A program made the position numbers and the translations under genes. 64,000 nucleotides of DNA from Daldinia sp. FL1419. Taxonomy: Eukaryota; Ascomycota; Sordariomycetes; Xylariales; Hypoxylaceae. Under the pieces are notes generated by a model. It was not told the origin of the DNA and did not search any database. It saw nothing but the letters and a program-made list of their open reading frames with translations. Below are positions 10,495-20,987 of the stretch, piece after piece; position 1 is the stretch's first letter, and every line of letters starts with the position of its first letter. The stretch is taken from NCBI GenBank assembly GCA_025201765.1, contig MU623366.1:186001-250000 (forward strand), in the 5' to 3' direction.

Positions 10495-11845
10495 GTAATG
10501 TGTGGACACATTTTCGGGGGAATCTTCTATTGCTACTATGCATACTGCACGGCCAATATGATAATCGTTCGGTATTATATTAGCTAGAGATTTCGGTACC
10601 AAACTTGTAGTTTTTGGATCAGTTCGGATACACAGGAAGGTGGGAGGACATTTTGGCTAAGGCCAAAACAAGATAACGGAGTTTTTCTAGGGTGTGACAA
10701 TGATTTCGGTCTGATGAGGGTATTGACGTTCCAGAGGTTAAATCTTCTCAGAAGTTTGATACCTGGAGGAATTGTCCACTATTTGAGGTATGGTTAATTA
10801 TTTGGAATGCTAGGTAATTAGCTGATATCTTACTGAATATACTTCCAACCGGACATCAATCGAGATTATCTCATTTTTATTAACAAACTGCAATTAACTA
10901 TGAAAATTATGAACTGTGATAAAGCACGCACATTACAGAGAGCTTAGTATTTTCCAGAGTCTGGTCAAGAAGCAAGCTAGGAAATAAAATTACAGACTAA
11001 TAAGAGTATGTTGAAATGGGAAAGCAAGTCTAAAATAAGTTTAGATGTCTATTATTATGTTCTAACCTAACCGGTTAGTGTATGCATGGTTCTATGGTTC
11101 TATGTACGCATGTAACTACCTCTTAATAACCCTTAGGTTTTCACATCCTGGTACTAAACGTGGGGCTTGAGAACTAGTGGGGTATAAATAGGAGACGGTT
11201 ACATAGGTACCTATATACGACTGGTCCTGCCCCACCTCACCCGTAGTTTCGGGTTGTTGATATGTAACCTTCATATTACGTACTTACCTTTCTATTTGCT
11301 GATGACGAATGCGATTTCACGAAAACCAGAGTAGCATGAGAACTTGTTTATATTTAATTCTCACGTCCAAAAACGTATCATTGGTTAAAGTAGTCCGGTA
11401 TATCCTACGAGGCGAGCATCGTATACGTGTAGGCAACGTAAAACGTTGCACGTCCCGTAGTGATATCCGGGGATGTCGTTGCAACCCGGCACAGATCCGG
11501 CATGGGCCTCGAGATCTATGGCCACCACAACCAACTCAAAATGCATTACATAACATCCAAGTTAAAAGATTCTTCCAAGCTGGAAGAACAACACAACAAT
11601 AATAAATAATGAGCAAAAGTGGAGGAAGTACCGAAAGCGAAGTCTCGTGGTTGATCTAAGTCGCAATAAGACCTGATAAAAGATATATAAGAAAGATCAT
11701 TGCGACAAGATAGACCGTGGTGACAACTTCATCGATGATTGACGATATATAGGGACAACAAGGGGAAGATTGTCGGGGCGAGCGTGTAGGTAGAAATGTC
11801 TCTGGGTATAGAATCCCCAAAAGGTTAATAACCCTATCTGGTAAG
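10495..11845. other. Intergenic, AT-rich, no supported gene
   Basis: No coding structure recognised on either strand. Short open frames lack homology-like composition. Confidence 0.4.
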
Positions 11846-12155
11846 CTAACCAAGACGAGATAGGATAGCTTCCAGCTCTGCTGCAATCCTTGCTTCGTGC
11901 GAAGCTTTGGCGCTTTCCGAGCTAGTTGTGCCGTCATGTACAAGAGGTACAGAGTCGGGTCCGTCTTGGAATGCTCGCAGACGATACTCTTGGAGACTTT
12001 GCTGGTCAGTCGGGTGACCAGTCGGTGGGTTTCCAGTGAAGTTATGGGTTGGTTTGGATGGAGTCGCACTGTTTCTTTATTAAAATGTTAATTCTTCCAC
12101 GGATGAACGATTGGACATACCCAAAATGTGCTGCGATGTTAGATTTGTCAGACAT
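11846..12155 (-). CDS. Small two-exon protein, paralogue A (85 aa, unknown function)
   Basis: Minus-strand exons 12155-12121 and 12068-11846. The 52-nt intron begins GTATGT and ends ACAG with an ATTAAC branch-like site, and splits a Gly codon after residue 11. The predicted 85-aa product starts MSDKSNIAAHFG. It contains KPTHNF, NPPTGHPTDQQSL and EYRLRAFQD, and ends with an amphipathic, Ala/Glu-rich helix (ARIAAELEAILSRLG). It has no signal peptide or membrane segment. The call rests mainly on the second gene at 16925-17260. Its first exon has the same length (35 nt), its intron has the same position and phase, and its protein aligns without gaps over the first 52 residues. I do not recognise the family. 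Confidence 0.72.
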
Positions 12156-13719
12156 AATTGCTAATTTGGCAGAATTTGTTACGCCGGAAGTGTGCCGTGT
12201 CTAGGTGGAGAATGTATTGAGAGGCCTGGTAACAATCTCAATATAACGTCGACTTTGCGGGACTAGGGAAGACTCGTATGGGGTGGGCTTCTAGAAATAT
12301 ATACCAGTGTTATCCGAGCGAACTCGACAGTCCCGTATCCATCGCTGCGAACCTGCCCTTCGAAGGGTCAGTAAGGCTTCCACGGGGCCGATAGATATCA
12401 ACATTGCCTGACCGAGTGCAAATACAAATAGGTATACTGAGCTGTAAAGACGTGGATGTAAATCCCAAGGCAGAACTTCTTTGACGTTAGCTTGTCTTGT
12501 CACTTAAGTATCACTGCATCCGGGCTATGTAGAACCAGTTAAAGATGATGTGGGACTTCGGGTACGTGTTCGACATCAAGGATTGCTGTAACCCTACCTA
12601 CTGCCGGGCTTGGTTGCCTAAACCATACTTCGCCCACTTGACATACCGAAGTCAGTGATATTTTTCTTTTCTTTTTATAAGCTTAGCACTTGCATAGTAC
12701 TGCATGGAGGGACAAATATAATGTGAAATATGATATTAATATATTCTAGATGCAATATTGACAAAATTCTTCGTTTGAGACCCCATCCTCCTAGATACTA
12801 TAAAATCTTCCCAACCTAGATACTTTTAGTGCAACTGTGCAGAATCCGGACTATAAAGGTAAGATTTTGGGTGAAGCAGGAATTCATTTGGTGAGATAAA
12901 ACGTGTTTTGGTGCCACTCACACAGTAGCTTCTTATATCGTAAAACAAAAGAACTGAGGAAGTTTGCTGTAGGAAGCCCTGTAGGGGGTCCAAAAACGAC
13001 AATATATGAAGAGTGTAACATGAGTACAAATGCGTTTATGTTCGTAGGTAGGTAGGTAGTTATACTAGTTAGGAGAACTCATCTAGTCCATACGTGACAG
13101 ATCCCCACGTGGGGCGGTATCATGCTGGTGAGGGAGGTAATTGAGAGACCCATCTCAGCTTAGCGATTCTTTAAGATCAAATTCCAAGAAAATCGGCCCG
13201 CCGTAACACATCAACAGCCAGCCGAAGACGATGCCCCTAAATATTTCCTGCGAGCTGGAGTATTAACTGAAATCAAGCTGCTAAAATTTGTATATATCAT
13301 GCTCACGTTTTGGTGAAGCTAGGGCCTGGGGCATCCCCTGGGATACGTAGGAACAACATACCCGCCCCACTTGAGGACTAACGTAACGTCTAGGTGCAGT
13401 TTGCTGCTGGGCTAGCTAGGCATGTTTATTCCTAAGGCTTGTACGGGCTCTTTGCCGTGGGGCTAACAGTGCTGTAAACAGATCGTTCGTGTGTATTCTG
13501 AAGCCTCAGCTGCATGAGTAGTATAAAAACATGGTACGGTGTAGCTTTGTTGAGATGTTGAAAATGTTTTGATGGTGAGCTGTTGTGATGAGGAGGAAGT
13601 TTGAATTCGTTCATGGGATGAAGGGGCCTTAAATACTTAAATAAATCCTGTGTAGACTCGGGTATATATCCGCAAACCATACACAGCCCCTATGTTACCC
13701 ATGCGTAGATGCGCCATCG

Positions 13720-14061
13720 ATGTATGGTCACGTTCGCGGGTCCATACTCATCGTCTCTGTCGGTACTACTGCGCCGCCCCAACTCAATCCCGTGTCTAAC
13801 GCCCTAATCGAGCTCCTAAGGTCCAAAGATGTAACTCGAATACCTTATCCCTTCACCTCGTCACTACATCTTGCCATTGAGCGCCTACCATCGACATGGA
13901 AAGGCAGCCAATTGAACGTTACATGTGAACTCGCATTGCCTGATTTTGCGGTAGGCAATCACTCCAAGTTACTCCAATGCCACCTGCGGTGTCATTCCAC
14001 CCGCAGACGTTCACCGAAAAACCACTTATATCTTACGTACGATCGTCTAGCCCGGGGCTGA
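13720..14061 (+). CDS. Unassigned 113-aa open reading frame
   Basis: ATG at 13720, stop TGA at 14059-14061. It is locally richer in G+C than its surroundings, and includes SNALIELLRSKDVTRIPYP and RLPSTWKGSQLNVTC. No signal peptide, repeat or known domain is visible, and no introns are needed. It could be a real small orphan gene, part of a decayed gene, or chance. Conservation in related species would decide. Confidence 0.22.
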   Translation: MYGHVRGSILIVSVGTTAPPQLNPVSNALIELLRSKDVTRIPYPFTSSLHLAIERLPSTWKGSQLNVTCELALPDFAVGNHSKLLQCHLRCHSTRRRSPKNHLYLTYDRLARG

Positions 14062-14212
14062 CTCCTTGGATTAGGCAGACAGCGCCCCATGCTGCACCAG
14101 AATATGCATTGTTGATTAAATACAAGTACTCACCGAAAACAACCATTAATCTACATTTCATATCGTGTAGATGGAAAAGTAGTGGAATGAGCTTTCAGCA
14201 ATTTCCGGCGCA

Positions 14213-14285
14213 ACTACCTAGGTACCTCAGTACCTATCTAATACTCCAAAAGAGATTACATGTACCTACCTAGGTACCTACCTAA
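14213..14285. repeat. Cluster of palindromic TACCTAGGTA micro-repeats
   Basis: Two blocks (14213-14240 and 14262-14285) are built from overlapping TACCTA and TAGGTA units, including the palindrome TACCTAGGTA. Similar blocks recur across the intergenic DNA of the window. Confidence 0.8.
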
Positions 14286-16924
14286 TTATTAAGTTTAAAA
14301 CCCAATCCAAATGTGTCAAAATACATCTTCAATTGTCTTATGTAGTACCGCCACAAATTCCGCAACCAATTGCATTTTAAAAGTTGCTCTAGTCCCCAAA
14401 TAGATGGCATATCATTATCATGTACACTACGTACAGTAGATCTTCCCGCTATAGTGGGGCTTTACCAGGCTTGGGTGCGGGTGGTTCCGCTCTCTAACCT
14501 AGGGGCTTTCTACACAAGCTTAACCTAGGAGGTGGGTACCTAGGTACTTGATCATACTAGTTAATTGTAGGACTGCGGCTAGCCGTAAGGCATACAAGAT
14601 TCTTACGTCAAAGTAAAGAGATATTTCGTACTGATCGTAAGGACTTTTGTTATCCTGTCATTGTTGAATTTGTGCAACTAAGCTAAGTGAGTAATGGGCC
14701 ACCACCAAATACTTCCTCTTTAAAACAAACATTATAAAAGGTCACCATTGGATGTGTATATCATAACTATGTTATCCCCGTGATGAAGACGGACGATAGA
14801 TATATAATCCGAATGTCTGACTACGGTCATGAGAATAGAAACAAAAACAGCAGCGGCTTTGACAGTTGTACGTAAATGTAAGCTTGATTGAATTATAGCG
14901 CATTTTACGAAGGGCATCACAATGTATGGTAATATGATTCATAAGTGAGAGTTTAGTTAAATTGTGGATATTGCCCATATAGACCAGTCCCTAACAACAC
15001 CCCTTAAAAAGAGTTTTAGGCCCCAGAATCCGCTATTGCATGAAGGCCCCTGCTATCCCCCAATTCACCTCTAATGGCATCGCATCCGTACCAAGCACAT
15101 CTTTCTGGACACATTCATCATCAATGGGCAACAGGCCAAGCCCAGAGTTGGGATAGCGGTTGCCTAGGAAGGGTCATTAGCAGTCTAAAGACTAGGTAAT
15201 CATGCTTGCTATGATGTGCTATTGTTATACGGAAAATAGACGCCAAGTACTCGCCTGTTGTCCATAACACTTGAACCGGGCAATAAGAGAGACAACTGCG
15301 CTCAAGGTTCTAATACCCTTGTAGGTCAACCAGTTCTTACGTACATGACTTTTCGAGTTATATTGGAGTAATGAAGCGGTGCGCATACCTACTCTTGTTA
15401 GTGCTTAGGAGTACTTAGACAAACTCACGTTACCGCAAAGCTTATGTGGCCTCGATTCCAATACAATGTAAGACCATCCAAGCTTCTCACTTAAAGGGCC
15501 GCGACGAATAAGAGTCTAGATTAACCCCCAGTATCTTGGGAATTCTACTCTTTTAGGCGGTATATTTGACCAGACCTTGGAGCCCTTCGATCGGCTATCC
15601 AGCGTTGAAGAGTTTCATTGGCCAATTCCATTGTATATAAATTTGACGAGGATAAACTCTCATTAAAGGCATCAAAAAGGATCAGTCCTCGAAGGAAGCT
15701 ATATTTAAATCGTAATAACTAATTCATGTGTATTACTTGGCAAGGCAAATGCTTTATAAAAAGTAGGCGGCTTCTTCTAATCTTTTATAAAGAATACTGT
15801 AGCAGTGTCAACAGTACACTGGCTTGGAACCGGACGGCTGCATGATTATATCTCATATGAGACCTACTTTGTTCAACCACTCGATTATTTGTTGGGTTAC
15901 ACGGTAGGACAGTATTTTATCCAAACATGTTTTCATTTGCATGATAACAACCCTATCGATCATTACCACGATCTTACTGGGATGCTATCGAGATTTTGAA
16001 GGTACTGGCATATAGGGATCTAGTTATCAAATTTATAACTTCTATGACTAGTTAGTCATTATTCCTCCGCAAAGCTATACTGGTAAGGAATTGGTTTTAA
16101 TTTGATGTTCTAATTTTTGTTTAAAAATTCTTCATACTGCCCACGCGGGAGATTGATCTTTTGGAAATATATATTTTCATGAAATACGTACGTACCTACC
16201 TAGGGACTTAACAAATTCTCCCGGGCGGTCAGGGTTCTGCCGGGTGGTCCGTGCTCACAGCAGGATCCACAGGGGCTTTAATGATTCGCATCATCCCCGC
16301 TCGTTTCGCGGGAGCATCCATAAGCTTATTTCTACTCCACGTTCTTAATTTGGCAACACCTTAAAGGGAATAAAGTATCAAAGAGGAAGCGCACTAGAAC
16401 ATAGGGGAGACTCGAGTAGGAAAAAGAAATATAATATATTCTAAAGCGACCCTTGTATCAATTATAAAAGCAAAATTTCCCATTAATAAGATCTCTAAAC
16501 GCGGGGTAGTCGAACCCAACCAGGATGCATGCGGGGCAAGAATAAGATTGTTGTATAAGTCATTTCTATTGGAACGACCCTATTGTCATATCCAACAGTG
16601 AACCCCCTGAAGCATATCTGTCAACCTGCCTAGGTACCCTATACGGATTAGGAGGTGTGTCACGAGGCGGACCAAGAAGCAAGGAAACAACTTCGTTGTT
16701 CCGCGAGGAACCTATCTACAACTATGGCTAAAGGCAGCTACATATAAAACAAGTTCTTTGTTCTATATGTAGCACGGGCTAGAGCCCTGACAAGGTGAAA
16801 ATCGTGTCAAGTGTATAATTATCCGCGGCAATCCAGAACCATTTGAAAATTTTGATAACAGTAATGAGGAATCCTCGATGTTAATTATGTAATTGCAATG
16901 CCATGAGAATAAGTTCATAATCAA

Positions 16925-17260
16925 CTATCTAAGAGAGGTTAAAATAGTTTCTACCTCGACAGCCAGATTTTTTATGCTTTTAGCTTGTGCGTTGTTGGAT
17001 TGGACGTTTTGGAATAGCACGCTGTTGGTCTCATCTTTGAATTTCGCAAGCCGGTATTCCTTGAGACTTTGGCTGTCGGTAGCATCATTGGTAGGCGGGT
17101 TACTCGAGAAAAAATGGGTTGGCTTAGGTGGAGTTGTTCTATATATGGCAGTAGCATTTTATTAGAAACACTTCATAAAGATTATGTGTACCTAGGTAGG
17201 TACCTATGGATATGAGAGAATTCACCCATTATACGCAGCATTATCTGAGCGTGCAGGCAT
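16925..17260 (-). CDS. Small two-exon protein, paralogue B (82 aa, unknown function)
   Basis: Minus-strand exons 17260-17226 and 17138-16925. The 87-nt intron starts GTGAAT, ends TATAG, and interrupts a Gly codon in the same phase as in the paralogue at 11846-12155. The product starts MPARSDNAAYNG, then TTPPKPTHFF, SNPPTNDATDSQSL and EYRLAKFKD, and ends in a helix-like VEVETILTSLR. Shared positions with paralogue A include the AA and G near the exon junction, TP-KPTH, F--NPPT, TD-QSL-EYRL--F-D and SV, and a hydrophobic C-terminal helix. The intron contains a copy of the palindromic repeat (17188-17207), which accounts for its greater length. Function unknown. The C-terminal third is more diverged than the rest. 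Confidence 0.7.
17188..17207. repeat. Palindromic repeat copy inside the intron of paralogue B
   Basis: GTACCTAGGTAGGTACCTAT lies wholly inside the intron 17139-17225. The corresponding intron of paralogue A has no such block. Confidence 0.75.
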
Positions 17261-18503
17261 AGTCGACAGATGAGAGGATGCTACTATCTTCACTTGCGAA
17301 TATGTGTATCTTGGAAATATAGAGCTTGGAATCTCGGTGAGTAGTGTGCTGAATAAAAATTTGGTCAAATTTACAAAGGCAGCAGCTATGACAGTCTGAT
17401 GAATAAATACAAAGATAGAACCCCTCCGTCGACTTCAAGTGCATGGTTGAGAAAGCTTTGGAAAGCTGCAGTCATTGCGCGAACTAAATCTCTGCACCCA
17501 ACTTTGCGTATATATGGAACCGTATCTATAAGGCAACAAACCTACTAATCGATGCCACAGGTACGTCGAGGATGCATGATCTTGGGATAACGAGGCGGAA
17601 GGGATAGCTACCTAGACAGATTTATTAAACTGTTAGAATTACGGGCTTAGATATACAATGCCGTTTGGCGGTTAGCGATGACCTTAGTCGACTCTGGCTA
17701 TAATCCCTGTAAATTTATCAACGCTTCTGGGTAATCCATCTAACATGTCACCCACATTTGCCCTAGACTTGATAGTATGCATCAATCAGTAGCATAGACA
17801 GCCACTTAATATGATACCTAGTATGGGCTGAACGAAGTAATATAGGTATAACATAACTCTTGATCAACAAGATTCGAAAGCAACCAACTAAAGCGATCCA
17901 TTAGATTGTGTAGTAGATAAATGGGCTAAGAAACTATCTTAGTAACTAATCTTGTAACCAACAAAAGGTATACTCACTATCATCATATGGTGCGGTGTCG
18001 GAAGTATATTGAGAAATCCTCTCGTAGGAAAGATCAGAGCCCTCAAAGAGAAACTCACACACACACACAATGGATGCCTACCAAAAATGGCTGAATCGTC
18101 AAACGAAGAAAACGATAGTTGGAGCTGCAGCGTACTCTGGACTGCGTTGTACTGGGAGTATCAGGAATTTCAAGCCCACCCTACAAGTAGATCGTCATAT
18201 CCAGGGTAGACGATGACCATACCAATGTCGAACCCTTGGTTTTGGAGGGCAATACTAAGCTGGCTGCTGAAACCCGGTCGGTCGTTTGGAAAGTAGTCGA
18301 GGATCCGGCGTACAATGGTACGCGGCCCAGCCGACAGTCTGATGCCATCAAAATTATCGACATTCGGGGTGAGACGAACAGACGCAGTGTAACAGGATCC
18401 AAATAACACGCACCGTAAGCCATGCATTAGTCCTCGCCCGAGACAATAGAGGAATGTCCTTTGTCCTATTATTTTCGATAGAATACGGAAGCGGATCGAT
18501 AAG
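17261..18503. other. Intergenic with part of an unresolved minus-strand coding relic
   Basis: AT-rich, with a (CA)7 microsatellite at about 18056-18069. The right-hand part (18170-18503) belongs to the minus-strand relic described at 18170-18767; elsewhere nothing is recognised. Confidence 0.35.
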
Positions 18504-18767
18504 TCAGGATAGGTCATCGGGTATGCATGAATACAACAGTGCCGGACCGAGAGCCTTGTAAAGCACGGCTGCCTGTAGCTCTGACGTGTCCTGCATCTCA
18601 ATCGTACGATCGAGGTGCAAGCCTGCCTCACTTATTCCCAATGCATCATGCAATACATATGCTCCTTTGCGGACTATTCCGTTGCTGAGGCTTGATAAGG
18701 TCGACGTTAAAGTCGGATGACGAACCTTTCCGGTTTCCGAAGAGCTGAAAGCCTGGTCATGTGAGTG
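18170..18767 (-). pseudogene. Unresolved minus-strand gene or gene relic in two overlapping frames
   Basis: One frame is open from 18767 to a TGA at 18504-18506 (87 codons, no ATG at its head). It reads like protein: GIVRKGAYVLHDALGISEAG, then EMQDTSELQAAVLYKALGPA. A second frame continues from the overlap down to 18170 with GQRTFLYCLGRGLMHGLRC, RRILDYFPNDRPGFSSQLS and GFDIGMVIVYPGYDDLLVG. The two parts could be exons of one gene, or one gene broken by a frameshift near 18490-18510. I found no convincing splice pair between them and do not recognise the family. Its position inside the AT-rich region favours decay. Confidence 0.35.
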
Positions 18768-19156
18768 TCAGTCCGATTCTAGTTGGGGATAATTGGAATA
18801 AAGGACGACTAAATTACACCCGCTTTGGACGTGAACAGACTAGTTGTACTATGGTTTAATGATAATAGATGAAGGTTTCGTACCGAATTGGCATATTATG
18901 TTCATCAGGGAGGGCTGGGAGTAATTATTAAATGATAGTGAGGTCTCTGACAAAGCACATACATAGGTAGGGAAATAGCAATTGCTCTACGGATGTAATG
19001 GTTTGGGGTGTCAAAATGATGACCTCAAAATTCTCGGAATTTTCAGGAACTTTATATTTCTCAGAATCGGGAGTGGTCTACTATAAGGGAAAGCCAATCT
19101 GCGAGTCCAAATGCAGGTGGCGTATATTGTGCGACTATAACTATGCATTTTGTGCA

Positions 19157-19254
19157 ACCTACCTAGGTACCTAATGCACGGCTTACCTGCATGAAAGGTT
19201 AGCATACCAAAGTATTACCTACCTGCCTACCTACCTACCTTCTATATACCTACC
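19157..19254. repeat. TACCTAGGTA / TACC micro-repeat blocks
   Basis: A palindromic copy at 19157-19173 is followed by a run of TACC/TGCC units at 19216-19254. Confidence 0.75.
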
Positions 19255-19860
19255 CACATACGTATTCGCGGTGGGTATTCCCATTTGTTAAATACAAAGG
19301 TGAAATGGTCTTATATGCGCCACAAGACGACTGTTACAGCTAAACTACTGTGTACCCTATACAAATCCGGTTACTAGATATCGTAGGCCGTACGTAAACG
19401 GGCGGAGGCCACTGTTGTCTATCATAATTGAGACCTGTAGCTATCATATGTAGAGTACCCTAGCTACCTAGGTATTTTAACTTATTTTTGCCCTTAATAT
19501 AAGCTCGCCAGCCTAGCAGGAGAAGAGAGAAAGAAAACAGAATCCGGAGAATGAATGCTAAGCCTGATTGATGGTAAAAATACGTGGTTCTAGGTTGTTG
19601 GGTTTGGCTCAAACACATAATTAAAGATTATGGCCCTCACTGGATTACTCTTATAAAACGTATGCTAAACTGAGCAGACATCCTTGAGTGTATTATTCAT
19701 TTCATTAGTTTTAATACGAAGAGAAAGGAGAAACCAAAAAAAAAAAGAAAAAAAAAACCATCATTCGGCCATTCTTTTTACGTCGATAGCTGTATCAGTG
19801 AGCAGATAGAGATGGCTACGACCTCTATATCAGTACCTACTATAACCCTGGGCTAATAAT

Positions 19861-20150
19861 ATTTAGCTCTTTGTTCTTCGACAAGCTTTTCGTAGTTGCC
19901 TTGGCATTGCTCTATACTTCCTATCGTGTCGGCATTCCTCTTGGACTTGGGAAAGATCTCTTTTGAATTCCTGAGCCTTTTCTTCCACAGGAGTGTCAAA
20001 GTTAGTATTGATAATTGCATATGATAGGTTGATGGTGTCTAATCGCTGTCTTGCGCCGACCAATTCCCTCGCTATTCAAGAGCTATCTTATTCTGGCCCC
20101 TCCTGGAGTGTCGTACGAAATCAAGTGGACAAATCTCGAAAATCCACTTG
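19861..20150 (-). pseudogene. Decayed coiled-coil coding fragment
   Basis: On the minus strand a helical, charged sequence (ARELVGARQRLDTINLSYA, then DTPVEEKAQEFKRDLSQVQE) runs from about 20077 to 19938. It continues coherently only after a one-base frame change (TIGSIEQCQGNYEKLVEEQ) and then stops. Just upstream, the same frame holds TAA and TGA codons where CAA and CGA would restore a continuous helix, as expected from C-to-T (RIP-like) change. It is likely the C-terminal coiled coil of a lost gene. The family is not recognised. Confidence 0.4.
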
Positions 20151-20251
20151 GCATTCTATATAGGCTTTAATAATTTTATCTCGCACCAAAATCTTGTATA
20201 CTTATCCTTATGCTTTTATAATGAGGATGCCGTGTCGTTGTGGTTTACTAG

Positions 20252-20575
20252 ATGACTGAAAGCGCCAAGGGCCGGGCTCCTGTCACCGGTCTATTTCATC
20301 ACATGGCTCCACCTACAGGTTAATAAGCTCTGGAAAGATAGCAGGATATTTAACTTAACACTCATGATTAAAGGTGTCCAGAATTATCACTGGGTCCCTA
20401 ATAACAGAGCCTTACTTGGGGGCTGCTGGTCCGACTCTGGAAGGTTCATCTGGGCAACGCAACACTTAGAAGAACTCAAGATGCTTAACGAAAGAGGTAG
20501 GAATTCAGTTTTAGTTATTAGGTGTATGTAAATCATACAGGCTACACTAAGCTTGCGTCTATAATCACGGGGTAA
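20252..20575 (+). CDS. Small three-exon protein candidate (74 aa, unknown function)
   Basis: Exons 20252-20318, 20374-20496 and 20541-20575 join in frame. Intron 1 is 55 nt (GTTAAT...AAAG, CTTAAC branch) and intron 2 is 44 nt (GTAGGA...ACAG). The product starts MTESAKGRAPVTGLFHHMAP, has a conserved-looking core with VQNYHWVPNNRALLGGCW and FIWATQHLEELKMLNERG, and ends TKLASIITG. It is hydrophilic, without a signal peptide. The splice donors are weak and no family is recognised, so this may be a fragment of a larger gene. The exon joins are supported only by reading phase and amino-acid composition. Confidence 0.4.
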
Positions 20576-20987
20576 GATAGAGGTAATATCTTTTGAGCGT
20601 AAGCATTATATCGGTACCTATGTATGCGAATTAAACATTGCTATTACTAAAATGAATCTAATCGTCCATTATGACCTGCGTATTCCCAGAAAGTAGGTAG
20701 GTAGGCATAAGAAGTGCTATCCTCGATGGAAGGGTTGAGTAATAATCAAAAGGTTTATGAGTCCAAGCATATCCGGGGAAAATGCGCCGCAATAGTCGAT
20801 CTATGACTTACCTATAGTTGCTATATGTTGTCGATGAAATATGTGCTGAGGGATTCAAACACTAATATATCATCGCAGATCTCCTTGGTTGTGAGACTAA
20901 CATGGTTATTATTTCCCTTGAGTAGAGCCTTTAAGCTAAATATTATAACGTTCTATCCATGGTGATAGCTAGGTATTCAGATAGTTA
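20576..20987. other. Intergenic downstream of the CorA-like gene
   Basis: AT-rich, with a GTAGGTAGGTAGG block near 20693-20705. No gene seen. Confidence 0.45.

Larger units (their letters stand above)
12156..16924. other. Gene-poor AT-rich stretch between the two paralogous small genes
   Basis: About 4.8 kb without a gene I can defend. It contains clustered TACCTAGGTA repeats (14213-14285 and 14531-14548) and one ATG-started 113-codon open frame (13720-14061, listed separately). A short ATG frame (15074-15199) was rejected. Confidence 0.4.

Noticed and set aside
11656..12069. 137-codon minus-strand open frame
   Set aside because: It begins with GTG and overlaps the second exon of the small paralogue A in another frame. 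The spliced frame, shared with paralogue B, explains the sequence better.
13432..13680. 82-codon minus-strand frame
   Set aside because: Reads like promoter and leader sequence (TATTTAAG, then C/A-rich), not protein. No credible gene follows it.
15074..15199. Short ATG frame (41 codons)
   Set aside because: Too short, with no homologue or splice partner found.
16893..17165. 90-codon hydrophobic plus-strand frame
   Set aside because: It is antisense to the second exon of paralogue B and starts with TTG. Its hydrophobicity is a shadow of the coding strand.
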